Under the pieces are notes generated by a model. It searched no databases, was not told the origin of the DNA, and worked only from the letters and a program-made list of their open reading frames with translations. Positions 43,111 to 53,582 of a DNA stretch of 64,000 nucleotides are shown here, one piece after another (position 1 is the stretch's first letter; each line of letters begins with the position of its first letter). Source of the DNA: Arsukibacterium tuosuense (GTDB taxonomy: Bacteria > Pseudomonadota > Gammaproteobacteria > Enterobacterales > Alteromonadaceae). The stretch covers positions 248,001-312,000 of the forward strand of contig NZ_OBEB01000006.1 of assembly GCF_900215315.1 (NCBI RefSeq), given 5' to 3'. The position numbers and the translations under genes are program-made.

Positions 43111-43774
43111 TATTGTGGTTACCTTTTAGCAACGGCATCAGCTCAGTAAGAGTATGCAGCCGGGTTTTAGCATCATAGCCGGGTTTAGCCTGCACATTCT
43201 TATGGCAGCCAGTCAGTATACGAATGGTTCCGGCGCCTTTTTTATTTAGATTAACAAAGTCTTTTGCCGGATTATCACCGATATAAACCAAATCCTGCCA
43301 GCGGCATTGTTCTGCTTGTTGGATTAAATCAAAACAATGGGTAGAAGGTTTTGCATGCTTTATGCCAAAGCGGTGGGTAATAAATATACGCTTAAAATAA
43401 GGTGCTAAACCCAGCGCTTGCACTTTGTTTTGCTGCACTATTTTATGACCGTCGGTAACAAGGTACAGCGGCCCTGGCAGGCTTTGCAGCATTTTCCGGT
43501 GGGTAGGCGGCAGTGAGAGCTGCGGTTTATGCAACCGGTAGCGGTGTACACAGGCGCTGATATTGGTTTTAGTGGCTAAGTTATGGGGTGCTAACCAATC
43601 GTCAAAAATACGTCCGCGGCCCTGGCTGTCTAACAACTGACATAAGCGCTGAAAACTGGTAGCGGCATCTAATTGCCAGCACTGCTGCGCCATATCGGCT
43701 ACGGAACGAAAGCCACTTTCAACAAACTGGCGTTCATCGTATAAGGTGTCATCCAGATCAAAAATCAGGATCAT
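43103..43774 (-). CDS. HAD-superfamily hydrolase
   Basis: The 223-residue protein has all HAD motifs: motif I DLDDTLYDE (residues 6-14, nucleophile Asp6), motif II LVTDGHK, motif III Lys in GIKHAKPSTHCF, and motif IV YIGDNPAKDF. The cap inserted after motif I is helical (subfamily I). It overlaps the ATP-grasp gene by 17 bases and the small unknown gene by 8. HAD phosphatases in sialic-acid-type operons may dephosphorylate a 9-phosphate intermediate, but PseI uses a non-phosphorylated sugar, so its substrate here is unclear. Confidence 0.82.
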   Translation of the reverse strand: MILIFDLDDTLYDERQFVESGFRSVADMAQQCWQLDAATSFQRLCQLLDSQGRGRIFDDWLAPHNLATKTNISACVHRYRLHKPQLSLPPTHRKMLQSLPGPLYLVTDGHKIVQQNKVQALGLAPYFKRIFITHRFGIKHAKPSTHCFDLIQQAEQCRWQDLVYIGDNPAKDFVNLNKKGAGTIRILTGCHKNVQAKPGYDAKTRLHTLTELMPLLKGNHNNV

Positions 43775-44735
43775 ACTGGTAGGTATCCATACTGTATCGC
43801 AGTTGCCTGATGGACTGCGTTGCTGCGGTATATGCTGTCAGGGTAGCCTCTGGCTGCATGGCTTGCAGAAAGCTCCAATACAGGCTGTCCAAGCCGGCCA
43901 AGATGCTTAACGTAGAGGCTCCGCCAAAACGGCTGTTGCACTCTATAATATGCGGCTTGCCTTTAGCATCAATTATAGCCTGCATCACCACCGGGCCTGT
44001 TAGTTTCAGCTGCCTCAATATTTTGCTGCATTGTTGCGTTAAAGCCGCATCGGTAAAGGTGGTGCTAATTTGTGATTCGCCGGCGACTACTTTATCGCGC
44101 TGTCGCAGCACCAGGCCTTTTACACTGCTGTCTTGATCCAGCCAGGCGTCGATACTGACTTCTTTGCCACTTTGCATAGGCTGATAGAGTGGATTCTGTA
44201 ACTGTTTAGCATGCTGAATGGCCTGTGCCTTGCTCAGGGCAAGGCCTATTGATTTGGCGCCGGCACCAAAACGCTCTTTAACAACAAACTGCTCTGCGAT
44301 GACATTATCAATATGTAATGACGCCGGAATAATGGGTAATTGATGCTGCTGGCCAAAGTCAGCAAAGGCCAGTTTATCCAGACATAAGGCTGTGCCGGTG
44401 GCCGGTGATACAATAATCTGGATGCCGGCCTCGGCAAAATAGGGCTTACTTTCAGCCCAAAACAACAGTTCTCCATCCCGGCTGGGCAGAATAACCTTGA
44501 TATTTCGCTCAATACAGCCGCGGCGCAGTTCAGCTTTATTTGCATTAACTGTGGCTGGCATTTGCCAGAAACTGTCAGCAAAGGCTCTGCTTACGCACAG
44601 CGGCTGCATGTCACCGGCAATAATACCGCCGGTTGGAAACAGCCGAAGCCAGGCTTGCCTGGCTGCTTGTAACATAGGAATTTTAGCACCTGCACTGGTT
44701 AACAGGAGTGCAGCGCCGGCTTGGGACTCTGTCAC
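43758..44735 (-). CDS. ATP-grasp domain protein
   Basis: The 325-residue protein has a CarB-like ATP-grasp layout: N-terminal LLLTSAGAKIPMLQAAR, the ATP-lid region FVVKERFGAGAKSIGLALS (about 170-188), and the metal/ATP site VVMQAIIDAKGKPHIIECNSRFGGASTLS (about 246-274), with Glu and Asn positioned as in the family. Such enzymes join a carboxylate to an amine or thiol through an acyl-phosphate. It overlaps pseI by 4 bases. It may couple an amino acid or other acid to an amino sugar of the nonulosonic acid; that is inference. Confidence 0.8.
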   Translation of the reverse strand: MTESQAGAALLLTSAGAKIPMLQAARQAWLRLFPTGGIIAGDMQPLCVSRAFADSFWQMPATVNANKAELRRGCIERNIKVILPSRDGELLFWAESKPYFAEAGIQIIVSPATGTALCLDKLAFADFGQQHQLPIIPASLHIDNVIAEQFVVKERFGAGAKSIGLALSKAQAIQHAKQLQNPLYQPMQSGKEVSIDAWLDQDSSVKGLVLRQRDKVVAGESQISTTFTDAALTQQCSKILRQLKLTGPVVMQAIIDAKGKPHIIECNSRFGGASTLSILAGLDSLYWSFLQAMQPEATLTAYTAATQSIRQLRYSMDTYQYDPDF

Positions 44736-45781
44736 AGTAGATCCCAGCTTAGCGGAGTGCCCATTACTACATCCTGCTTTACCTTGCGACCTAGAAACTG
44801 TGGCAGGTACTTCGGCTCCAGGCCAAGCCCGGGGCGCACAGAGCGCAGGTTATCTGCAGTAAAAATATCACCGGCTTGCATATCTTTGGCAATATAAAGT
44901 GAGCGGCGGTGTATCCGTGAAGCAATTTCTTTGGCAGTACAACCATAATGCACTTTACCTAACGCATCTTTAGCTTTACGGCATTCTGATACCAGCAGGT
45001 TGAATTCGGCAGGCTCCATCGAAAAAGCCGCATCAATGCCGCCTTCACTGCGGTCCAGTACAAAGTGTTTTTCAATTACTGTTGCACCCAAGGCGACAGC
45101 AGCGACGCTGACACCAATACCGGCGGTGTGATCAGATAAGCCGACCTGACAGCCAAACAGCGCCGCTAAATGCGGAATAGTATGTAAGTTGGCGTCGATG
45201 GGGCGGGCCGGGTAATTGCTGGTGCATTTTAACAAGATAATGTCACGGCAACCGTTACGTTGCAGCACGTCAACTGCTTCAGCCAGTTCGGCTTGGGTGG
45301 CCATGCCGGTAGACACAATAACCGGCTTGCCGGTGCGGGCAACGGCGGCAATCAAACCATGGTCGATATTTTCAAACGAGGCAATTTTATAGCAAGGCAC
45401 ATCCAGTTGTTCCAGATAGTCTACCGCGGTTAAATCAAACGGTGAGCTGAACGCCAACATACCTAACTCATTTGCGCGGTCGAACAGCGGTTTGTGCCAT
45501 TCCCACGGGGTCATAGCTTGCTTGTACAAATTGTAAAGTGAGCTGCCGTGCCAGAGGCTATCAGGGTTATCGATATAGAACTCGTTATCGTGCACATCAA
45601 GCGTAATGGTATCCGGAGTGTAGGTTTGCAGTTTAATCGCGTCGGCTCCACACATCGCTGCCGCTTCCACCATTAACAATGCTTTGTCCAGACTTTGATC
45701 ATGGTTACCGGATAATTCTGCAATAATAAATGGCGGTTGATCCGGACCTACCGCGTGTTTGCCAAGCATAATTACTGCCAT
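44732..45781 (-). CDS. pseI: PseI, pseudaminic acid synthase
   Basis: The 349-residue NeuB-family enzyme condenses 2,4-diacetamido-2,4,6-trideoxy-altrose with phosphoenolpyruvate. The N-terminal TIM barrel shows PFIIAELSGNHDQSLDKALLMVEAAAMCGADAIKLQTYTPDTITLD and SDHTAGIGVSVAAVALGATVIEKHF (about 220-244). The C-terminal SAF/antifreeze-like domain (about 290-345) contains RRSLYIAKDMQAGDIFTADNLRSVRPG. The ELSGNHDQSL start is typical of PseI rather than NeuB or LegI. It lies 12 bases after pseG. Confidence 0.95.
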   Translation of the reverse strand: MAVIMLGKHAVGPDQPPFIIAELSGNHDQSLDKALLMVEAAAMCGADAIKLQTYTPDTITLDVHDNEFYIDNPDSLWHGSSLYNLYKQAMTPWEWHKPLFDRANELGMLAFSSPFDLTAVDYLEQLDVPCYKIASFENIDHGLIAAVARTGKPVIVSTGMATQAELAEAVDVLQRNGCRDIILLKCTSNYPARPIDANLHTIPHLAALFGCQVGLSDHTAGIGVSVAAVALGATVIEKHFVLDRSEGGIDAAFSMEPAEFNLLVSECRKAKDALGKVHYGCTAKEIASRIHRRSLYIAKDMQAGDIFTADNLRSVRPGLGLEPKYLPQFLGRKVKQDVVMGTPLSWDLL

Positions 45782-45793
45782 TGCTTACCCTCG

Positions 45794-46831
45794 TTACTGA
45801 TGTCCGTTACTCAGTGTCTTCATTATAGTTTCAGTTACCAGTGGTGTGCCTGCGGCAGCCGGTATCAAACCGGCTGCCGTGCGGCCCATACTATCAAGCA
45901 GTGCTGGCCTGGACAGGTAATAGCACAGTCGCTCTGCAAAGAACTCTGCTGACATATCAGCAGCCTGTCCCAACCACACACAAGCGCCAAGCTGGTCAAG
46001 AAAAGCCGTTGTCGCCTGCTGATTTTCGGCAACGGTAACAACCAAACCTGGCAGAGCACTAATACACCTTTCCCAATGACTGGCACCACCACCACCAAGC
46101 ATGAGTCGTGCCTGATGCATTAACTTCGCCATATAGTTACATTGCACATGTAACCGCATATTGGGCAGGCTCGCAGTTAGTTTGTAAATTTCTGCATGCC
46201 ACGGGTTATTAGCTCCAATTACAATATCGGCCGTAAGTCCCGGAATCTTTAGTTTATTGACTGCATCGATAGCCAGGCTAGTTAAATTTTGCTCGTCACT
46301 GCCGCCAAAGCCAATCAGTATCCGGTCAGAAACGCGTTGCTCCGGGGGGTGATAAAATTCTTCGCGCAATAGCGCATATCGCGGCCCGGTAAGCACTTTA
46401 CAGTGAACCGGCACCAGTTTGCCATACCGCTGCTCTGCGTTGGCTACCAGGTTTTGATCCAGCAATAGATCGCAATCATAGCTGCGGTTGGCCAGATCAT
46501 CTATTTGCATAATATGCCGAAAATGGCTTCGCAGTTGCCGGCTGTAATCCGCGGCCAGCGCGTAGTGATCTATAATCAGCAGGTCATAATTCTGTGTGAG
46601 TTGTGCAAGGGTTGCACTTGCATCTGCCATTTCAGTAGCAATAACATCCGGTAACGGCAGTATGTTAAAGCCCTGTCTGCGGATAACATCAGCCAGATGA
46701 CCGGATGTTAACCGGCAGGCAAAATCACAGTTGGCACCAAGCTTTCGTAAAGCATCTGCCAATGTCAGGCAGCGCATAACATGGCCTGAACCTAACGCAA
46801 CAGAAGCATCGGTGCGAAACAGTACCTTCAC
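45794..46831 (-). CDS. pseG: PseG, UDP-diacetamido-trideoxy-altrose hydrolase
   Basis: The 345-residue GT-B fold enzyme removes UDP from UDP-2,4-diacetamido-2,4,6-trideoxy-L-altrose. It starts VLFRTDASVALGSGHVMRCLTLADALRKLG, whose GxGHxxRxxxLA pattern with catalytic His is diagnostic of PseG. The C-terminal nucleotide site shows ILIGFGGSDEQNLT and LMLGGGGASHWERC. No acetyltransferase (PseH) domain is fused to it. It overlaps pseF by 4 bases. Confidence 0.94.
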   Translation of the reverse strand: MKVLFRTDASVALGSGHVMRCLTLADALRKLGANCDFACRLTSGHLADVIRRQGFNILPLPDVIATEMADASATLAQLTQNYDLLIIDHYALAADYSRQLRSHFRHIMQIDDLANRSYDCDLLLDQNLVANAEQRYGKLVPVHCKVLTGPRYALLREEFYHPPEQRVSDRILIGFGGSDEQNLTSLAIDAVNKLKIPGLTADIVIGANNPWHAEIYKLTASLPNMRLHVQCNYMAKLMHQARLMLGGGGASHWERCISALPGLVVTVAENQQATTAFLDQLGACVWLGQAADMSAEFFAERLCYYLSRPALLDSMGRTAAGLIPAAAGTPLVTETIMKTLSNGHQ

Positions 46832-47523
46832 TGCGCAGGCGCCTGTAACAGTTGATACAACAACTCAGCACGACGCCAATCTTCAGCAGTATCAATATCC
46901 TGTACCAAATGAGCCGGTAACAGCAGCATTCGCGAACCGGTGCCGAATACGGCTTTAGCAGTATCCAGCCAGGTATCAGCGGTTGCCCAGTACAGTTGGC
47001 CGGCATCATGGAATGTCTCAGCCAGATCTTGTGAGCGCTGCATAATGCTGGCCGGGTCAAACGGCACTACGCCTTCTGCGTTTTGCAGCAAGGCGCGCTG
47101 AATGGGAAAAGAAAAACGGGCGGCGCTAAACACATAATCGGCTTTACTGCTTAACAGCATCCGGTATGCGGCTGCAATACGTTCGCTGTCTAATAACGGG
47201 GTAGTTGCATAGATGCAGGCACAGCTGCTTAACGGCCAACCCAGTTGTTGCAACTCCTTAATGGCGTTACGTATTACGTCTGTGGTGCCGGTAAAGTCAT
47301 CCGCCAGCTTTGCCTTGCGCATAAACGGTGTTTCTGCACCGTACTGGCGTGCTATGGCGGCTATTTCGGTGTCATCGGTGGAGACGACTACTTTATCTAC
47401 CACGCCACTGTTCAGTGCAGCCTTAATTGGATAAGCCAGCATAGGCTGGCCACAAAACAGTTTAATATTTTTACGTGGAATACGCTTACTGCCGCCACGA
47501 GCCGGAATTATGGCGACTCTCAC
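46828..47523 (-). CDS. pseF: PseF, pseudaminic acid cytidylyltransferase
   Basis: The 231-residue enzyme makes CMP-pseudaminic acid from CTP. Diagnostic N-terminal nucleotide-binding motif AIIPARGGSKRIPRKNIKLFCGQPML (about 4-29), and the later VVVSTDDTEIAAIARQYGAE (about 45-64) and DIDTAEDWRRAELLY. It overlaps both pseC and pseG by 4 bases. Its product is the likely donor for the Maf enzyme. Confidence 0.95.
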   Translation of the reverse strand: MRVAIIPARGGSKRIPRKNIKLFCGQPMLAYPIKAALNSGVVDKVVVSTDDTEIAAIARQYGAETPFMRKAKLADDFTGTTDVIRNAIKELQQLGWPLSSCACIYATTPLLDSERIAAAYRMLLSSKADYVFSAARFSFPIQRALLQNAEGVVPFDPASIMQRSQDLAETFHDAGQLYWATADTWLDTAKAVFGTGSRMLLLPAHLVQDIDTAEDWRRAELLYQLLQAPAQ

Positions 47524-48667
47524 GTTAATAGCTCTTTTAGTGTATCAGCGATAAATTGCTGCTGTTCGCTGCTTAACTCCGGAAACATCGGCAAACTGAT
47601 AATCCGCTCGTAAAAATCTTCTGCGTGCGGAAAATCGCCCCAGTCAAAACCGAGTTGCTGATAGTAGGGCTGGGTATGGATTGGAATATAATGCACGTTC
47701 ACCCCAATGCCGGCAGCGCGCAAGCCATCGAATACCGCTTTGCGTTTGGTTTTGTCATCCAGCCGGATAATATAGAGATGCCAGGCGCTGATAACAGAGG
47801 GGTCTGGTTCAGGTAAACCAATAGTAAGGTTTGCCAATAAGTCGTTATAGCTGGCAGCCAGCATTTGGCGTTGTTGCATAATAGGCAGCAAGCGTTGGCT
47901 TTGGCTTAACCCCAGCGCAGCTTGCAGATCGGTCATCCGGTAATTTAAACCCAGTTGGAGTTGCTGATAATACCAGGCACCATGACTGGGTTCTGTCATC
48001 AGGTTTTCATCACGGCTAATGCCGTGGCTGCGAAGTAAACGCATTCTATCGACAAGGCTGGTATTATTTGTCAGGGCGGCGCCACCTTCGCCAGTGGTGA
48101 TAATTTTTACCGGATGAAAGCTGAACACGGTGATATCACTGTAACGACAGCAACCGACGGGTTCATCCTGATAACTCGCTCCTACAGCATGCGAGGCATC
48201 TTCAATAATCTGAAATCCAAACTCATTGGCCAGATAATGGATTTGCTGCATATCACAGCTGGCGCCAGCCAGATGCACCGGAATAACCACTTGCGGTAAG
48301 GTATCATTGCTTCGGGCGAGCTCCAGTTTCTGCCTCAGTTGATCCACTGCCATATTGCCGGTGTCCGGCTCTACATCAACAAAATCGATCATGGCGCCAC
48401 AATACCGGGCACAATTAGCCGAGGCGACAAAGCTGATAGGGGAGGTCCAGACCCGGCTGCCAGGGCCAACACCTAATGCCAGGCAAGCGATATGCAATGC
48501 GGATGTAGCACTGTTAACGGCAACAGCATACTGTGCTGTAGTTAATTTACAAAGTCGTTGCTCAAAAGCCGGCACCGCCGGCCCCTGGGTTAAAAAATCA
48601 CTTTGCAACACCTCAACAACGGCATCAATGTCCTGCTGGCTAATATGTTGGCGGCCATAGGGGATCA

Positions 48668-48668
<1 letters not shown>
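47520..48668 (-). CDS. pseC: PseC, UDP-4-amino-4,6-dideoxy-altrosamine transaminase
   Basis: The 382-residue PLP enzyme aminates the 4-keto product of PseB. The start MIPYGRQHISQQDIDAVVEVLQSDFLTQGPAVPAFE is the PseC signature. The PLP Lys is in TVFSFHPVKIITTGEGGA (about 179-196) and the Asp of DASHAVGA binds the pyridine nitrogen. It overlaps pseB by one base and pseF by 4. The next expected step, acetylation by PseH, has no obvious gene here. Confidence 0.95.
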
Positions 48669-49675
<1,007 letters not shown>

Positions 49676-49903
49676 TCAAACAATTATTTCGCATTTTGCT
49701 GCCTTCTGACTTTAGCACAAAGTTGTTAGCTTGAAGTGCTATTTGCATATAGTAAGCATAAAGTATGCCCGAAATAAGATTGTTAGTACTTTTATAGCGT
49801 TAGCGGAATAATGCTGGTCTGAATGTCCTCTGGGTATTAAGTTGGTACATTATTGCCAGATCGGCTAAACTATAACCAATTTGTTTGCTTAAGTGGTGCA
49901 GTT

Positions 49904-50698
49904 ATGAAACTGAATGACTCAACGGGTTTAAACAGTCTGAATCAGGCGCAGCAGCAACAGGAAAGTTTGCTGAAAAAACTGGCAACGGCGCGGCGGATTA
50001 ACAGCGCTGCTGATGATGCTGCAGGTTTGCAAATTGCCAATCAGTTAAGTAGCAGTATTAATGCCAACGCGCAGGGTGAACGTAATGTTTACGATGGTAT
50101 CTCATTGGCCCGGGTGTATGAGCAGGGCTTGCAGGGTATTAACGATAACCTGGGTGAACTTAACCGCTTGGCGGTGGCTGCCGGTAATGGCATCTACGGT
50201 GCAGAAGAACGGCAGGCGTTACAAAAAGAAGCGGACAGCTATCTGGCGAATATCCAGCAAACTATCGATAACACGGAGTTTGCGGGTAAAAAGTTATTTG
50301 GTGCTGATGCCAGTGTCGCCTTTGGTACGGGCAACGGCGCAGTCAATCTGACGACCACAGACGTGCAAACTGCTTTACAAAATGAAGATGCATTTAATAT
50401 CGACTTCACTTCGGCAGCATCTGCTGAGCAGTCGTTAAGCCGGATAACCGATTCAATAGAACTGATTGGTGGTTTACAGGCACAGGCAGGGGCTGAAGCC
50501 AACCGCTTTGCCAGTGCCGGCAGTAATTTGAATAGTCAGCAGATTGCAGAATCAGCTGCCCGTAGCCGGATTGAAGACTTAGACTACGCTAAAGCGACCA
50601 GTGAAAAAACGGCGGCCGATATTCTGAGTCAAAGCTCAACCAGCGTGGCTATGCAAGCCCGGATGCAACAGCAGCAGGCATTAACTCTGCTGAGTTAA
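49904..50698 (+). CDS. Divergent flagellin-like protein next to flrA
   Basis: The protein is 264 residues from ATG 49904; the longer frame from 49853 lacks a sensible start. It has flagellin ends: LLKKLATARRINSAADDAAGLQIANQLSSSIN (about 25-56) and AARSRIEDLDYAKATSEKTAADILSQSSTSVAMQARMQQQQALTLL at the C terminus. It begins MKLNDSTGLNSLNQAQ instead of the MALxVNxN of the four clustered flagellins and shares little sequence in between. No full sigma-28 promoter is seen. It sits between the pse operon and flrA, more than 20 kb from its relatives. It may be a minor or junction-proximal subunit; function unknown. Confidence 0.85.
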   Translation: MKLNDSTGLNSLNQAQQQQESLLKKLATARRINSAADDAAGLQIANQLSSSINANAQGERNVYDGISLARVYEQGLQGINDNLGELNRLAVAAGNGIYGAEERQALQKEADSYLANIQQTIDNTEFAGKKLFGADASVAFGTGNGAVNLTTTDVQTALQNEDAFNIDFTSAASAEQSLSRITDSIELIGGLQAQAGAEANRFASAGSNLNSQQIAESAARSRIEDLDYAKATSEKTAADILSQSSTSVAMQARMQQQQALTLLS

Positions 50699-50725
50699 CC
50701 ATTGCATTAATCATCTATACCTTGC

Positions 50726-50765
50726 AAACGCTATTTTTTTGACAGCTGTCAAAAAAATAGCGTTT
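50726..50765. repeat. 40-bp perfect palindrome upstream of flrA
   Basis: The left arm AAACGCTATTTTTTTGACAG is followed, with no loop, by its exact reverse complement (centre between 50745 and 50746). Further TTGCAA hexamers flank it at 50722-50727 and 50769-50774. It lies 28 bases after the flagellin-like stop and 63 bases before the flrA ATG. The centre TTGACAGCTGTCAA resembles a regulator operator and includes a -35-like TTGACA. It lacks a T tract on either strand beyond the stem, so it is not a normal terminator. Confidence 0.9.
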
Positions 50766-50828
50766 ATGGTTGCAAGCTCAGGCTAGCGCAGTACAATGAA
50801 ATCAAAGCAATAACAATAATGCGGCACA

Positions 50829-52328
50829 ATGGCAGCAAATCCTCCTCTCTATATTGTTGACTCACAGCAGCGTCGCGCCGAGAGACTGGCGACAGTTCTC
50901 AGTTTTATTAATGAACCTCATCAAGCGCTCAATTATCAGGCGCTGCGGCAGCAGCTGACGCTGGATACCGCTGCGGTTGTACTGCTTGGCGCTATTGGCG
51001 AGAGCGAGCACGCTGAGTTATTGTTGCGATATCCGCGCTGCGCTTTTTTACTGATCGGCGAGCCGCTAACCCCGTTGTTGCAATATCCCAATGCTGTTGG
51101 CTTGCTGACAGAGCCATTTTCATATAACTCTCTGACGCAACTGCTGCGGGATTGTCAGCAATATCATCGTTTGTTACCCGGTCAGCGCCAGACTGAAACT
51201 ACCCTGAAATTTGATGGCATGGTCGGTCAGACAGAGCCGATGCAGCAAGTCCGCTTTTTGATCTCTCAGGTTGCGAAAACCGATGCCAATGTGCTGGTAT
51301 TGGGGCAGTCGGGTACCGGCAAAGAGGTTGTTGCCCGCAATATCCATTTATTGTCTAATCGCGCAGCGGGGCCTTTTGTGCCAATTAACTGCGGTGCCAT
51401 TCCGGCTGAGTTACTGGAAAGTGAGTTATTCGGTCATGAAAAGGGCGCCTTTACCGGCGCAATTTCCACCCGTAAAGGCCGGTTTGAACTGGCTCAGGGC
51501 GGTACCCTGTTTCTGGATGAAATTGGTGATATGCCCCAGCCAATGCAGGTTAAGTTATTGCGGGTGCTGCAAGAGCGCATTTTTGAGCGGGTTGGTGGCA
51601 GCCAGACCATTAAAGCTGATGTCAGGATTATTGCTGCTACCCACCGTGATCTGGAACACATGATTACCGAAGGACAGTTCAGGGAAGATTTATTTTACCG
51701 GCTAAATGTCTTTCCAATTGAAACGCCGGCTTTAAGTGAGCGTTGTGATGATTTACCCCTGCTTATCCAGGAGCTACTGAACCGTCAGGCCGCAGGTCAT
51801 CAGGGGCGGATCCGGTTTACTGAGCGGGCACTGGAGAGTCTGAAGCTGCACAGCTGGCCGGGGAATGTACGTGAGTTGGCAAATTTACTGGAGCGAATGC
51901 TAATCATGTACCCGGACCAGGTGGTGGATGTCGCCGAGTTACCGCAAAAATACTGTTATCTGGATGTAGACAGTTATCAGCCTGAATACCCGGAAGCGTT
52001 GCTGGAACGCGATATGCTCAATGATCTGTTTGCTGCCAGTGCCGATGATAATGATAACGAAGATAATGATAGTTTTAACCGCAGTGATAACAGACAGCAT
52101 AGCACAGGCAACACCAGTGGCATCGCCGTTAGCCTGCCGCAACTCAGTGATATTCCGGCCGATGGTTTCGACCTGAAAGAATACCTGGCGGAGCTGGAAG
52201 TTCAACTGATATCCAACGCTTTGCAACACCATGATTATGTTGTTGCCCGCGCCGCAGAAGTATTGGGACTGCGCCGGACCACTCTGGTTGAAAAAATGCG
52301 CAAGTATAACCTTGGCCGGGACGAATAG
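50829..52328 (+). CDS. flrA: FlrA/FleQ, master sigma-54 flagellar activator
   Basis: The 499-residue activator has an N-terminal FleQ-type receiver-like domain (about 1-125) lacking standard phospho-acceptor context, an AAA+ domain (about 135-365) with Walker A GQSGTGK (159-165), the sigma-54 contact GAFTGA (about 206-211) and Walker [12 protein letters not shown], and a C-terminal Fis-type helix-turn-helix ([25 protein letters not shown]). An acidic Asn/Asp-rich linker (about 398-420) precedes the HTH. FlrA activates flrBC and the early basal-body genes, consistent with the sigma-54 promoters mapped here. Confidence 0.95.
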   Translation: MAANPPLYIVDSQQRRAERLATVLSFINEPHQALNYQALRQQLTLDTAAVVLLGAIGESEHAELLLRYPRCAFLLIGEPLTPLLQYPNAVGLLTEPFSYNSLTQLLRDCQQYHRLLPGQRQTETTLKFDGMVGQTEPMQQVRFLISQVAKTDANVLVLGQSGTGKEVVARNIHLLSNRAAGPFVPINCGAIPAELLESELFGHEKGAFTGAISTRKGRFELAQGGTLFLDEIGDMPQPMQVKLLRVLQERIFERVGGSQTIKADVRIIAATHRDLEHMITEGQFREDLFYRLNVFPIETPALSERCDDLPLLIQELLNRQAAGHQGRIRFTERALESLKLHSWPGNVRELANLLERMLIMYPDQVVDVAELPQKYCYLDVDSYQPEYPEALLERDMLNDLFAASADDNDNEDNDSFNRSDNRQHSTGNTSGIAVSLPQLSDIPADGFDLKEYLAELEVQLISNALQHHDYVVARAAEVLGLRRTTLVEKMRKYNLGRDE

Positions 52329-52394
52329 CGGCATTTTGTCAAGCCTTTGACGGTGCAACTCCGCTTTTTATCATAATAATCAATAATTTAACCT

Positions 52395-52410
52395 TGGCAT
52401 AATCTCTGCA
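52395..52410 (+). promoter_or_regulatory. Sigma-54 promoter of flrBC
   Basis: TGGCATAATCTCTGCA has GG (52396-52397), 10 bases, GC (52408-52409). The predicted start is near 52421, 23 bases before flrB, making flrBC a class II, FlrA-dependent unit. Confidence 0.85.
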
Positions 52411-52443
52411 TCGACTTTATTATTTGAATAAAGGTCAGTTGTT

Positions 52444-53553
52444 ATGCCAGGTGTCAGCCACTTTACTTTAAGCAATTCTCAGCCAGCACTGAGCCAATCT
52501 GCGTTTTGCCAGCAGGATCTGAGTAGCATGGTCAGTCAGGCTTTGGCAGGGCTTAACAGTGTTGCTGACAATCGCCTGCAGCATATTATAAATGTGTTGC
52601 CTGCCGGGGTGGTGCTGCTCAGTGCCAGAGGCATTGTGTCAGAAGCTAACCCGGTTGCGACGACGATGCTAGGCCAACCTTTATTGGGCCAGCCCTGGCT
52701 TGAAGTAATAAACCGTTGTTTCGCTCCGCGCAGTGATGATGGCCTGGAAGTGTCTTTAAAAGATGGCCGACGGATTAAGCTCGAAATCAGTCCCCTGAGT
52801 CCGGAGCCTGGCCAGCTGATTGTGCTGACAGATCTGACGCAGACCCGGCAATTGCAAAGCCGCTTGGCTCATTTACAACGCTTATCTACCCTTGGCAAAA
52901 TGATGGCAACTCTGGCCCATCAGATACGCACGCCACTGTCATCCGCGATGTTGTATGCTGAAAATCTGGGGAGCAGTAAGCTTACCCCGTCTTCACAGCA
53001 GCAGTTTCAGCAGAAACTGCTGGCCAGGTTGCATGATCTGGAGCAGCAGGTAAATGATATGCTGTTATTCGCTCGTGCCGGCACCGCGCAGGCCGTGCAA
53101 CCTTTTACCCTGCAAACGCTCCTGAATGAAGTTGACGCTGTAGCAGAGGCATTACTGCAGCAGCATCAGGCACAGCTTACCATCAGTACCCGCTGTCAGG
53201 ACTTGTATTTACTGGGCAATCTGAGCAGTCTGGCCGGCGCTGTTAATAATCTTATTCAAAACAGTATTCAGGCCGTTAGCAGTGGCTCCCATATCCATAT
53301 TTCTGCCCGCCAGGAAGGCACCAGCTTACAACTAACTGTGAGTGATAATGGCCCCGGCATTGCCGCTGATTTACATCCTCACATTTTTGAGCCTTTTTTC
53401 AGCAGACGGCAACATGGTAGTGGTTTGGGGCTTGCCGTGGTGCAGGCAGTGGTGAACTCGCATCAGGGCAATGTCCAATATGTGCAACGCCCGGATTGTG
53501 GTGCCTGCTTTGTTATTAATCTTCCCATTCATTTTTCAAAATCAACAAACTAG
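52444..53553 (+). CDS. flrB: FlrB, flagellar sensor histidine kinase
   Basis: The 369-residue kinase has no clear membrane segment, so it is cytoplasmic. A PAS-like sensor part (about 38-125) is followed by the dimerisation/phospho-acceptor helix with His159 in LATLAHQIRTPLS and a HATPase domain (about 260-365) with N box NNLIQNSIQ, G1 VSDNGPGIA and G2 GSGLGLAVVQAVVNSHQG. FlrB phosphorylates FlrC. It is separated from flrC by 29 bases. Confidence 0.94.
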   Translation: MPGVSHFTLSNSQPALSQSAFCQQDLSSMVSQALAGLNSVADNRLQHIINVLPAGVVLLSARGIVSEANPVATTMLGQPLLGQPWLEVINRCFAPRSDDGLEVSLKDGRRIKLEISPLSPEPGQLIVLTDLTQTRQLQSRLAHLQRLSTLGKMMATLAHQIRTPLSSAMLYAENLGSSKLTPSSQQQFQQKLLARLHDLEQQVNDMLLFARAGTAQAVQPFTLQTLLNEVDAVAEALLQQHQAQLTISTRCQDLYLLGNLSSLAGAVNNLIQNSIQAVSSGSHIHISARQEGTSLQLTVSDNGPGIAADLHPHIFEPFFSRRQHGSGLGLAVVQAVVNSHQGNVQYVQRPDCGACFVINLPIHFSKSTN

Positions 53554-53582
53554 CACGCTAATTCTTCAAGCAGAGGTATCGA

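Noticed and set aside
49837-49863. Possible sigma-28 promoter before the lone flagellin-like gene
   Set aside because: TTAAGTTG is fair as a -35, but the -10 (GCCAGATC) fits only with a base insertion and non-standard spacing.
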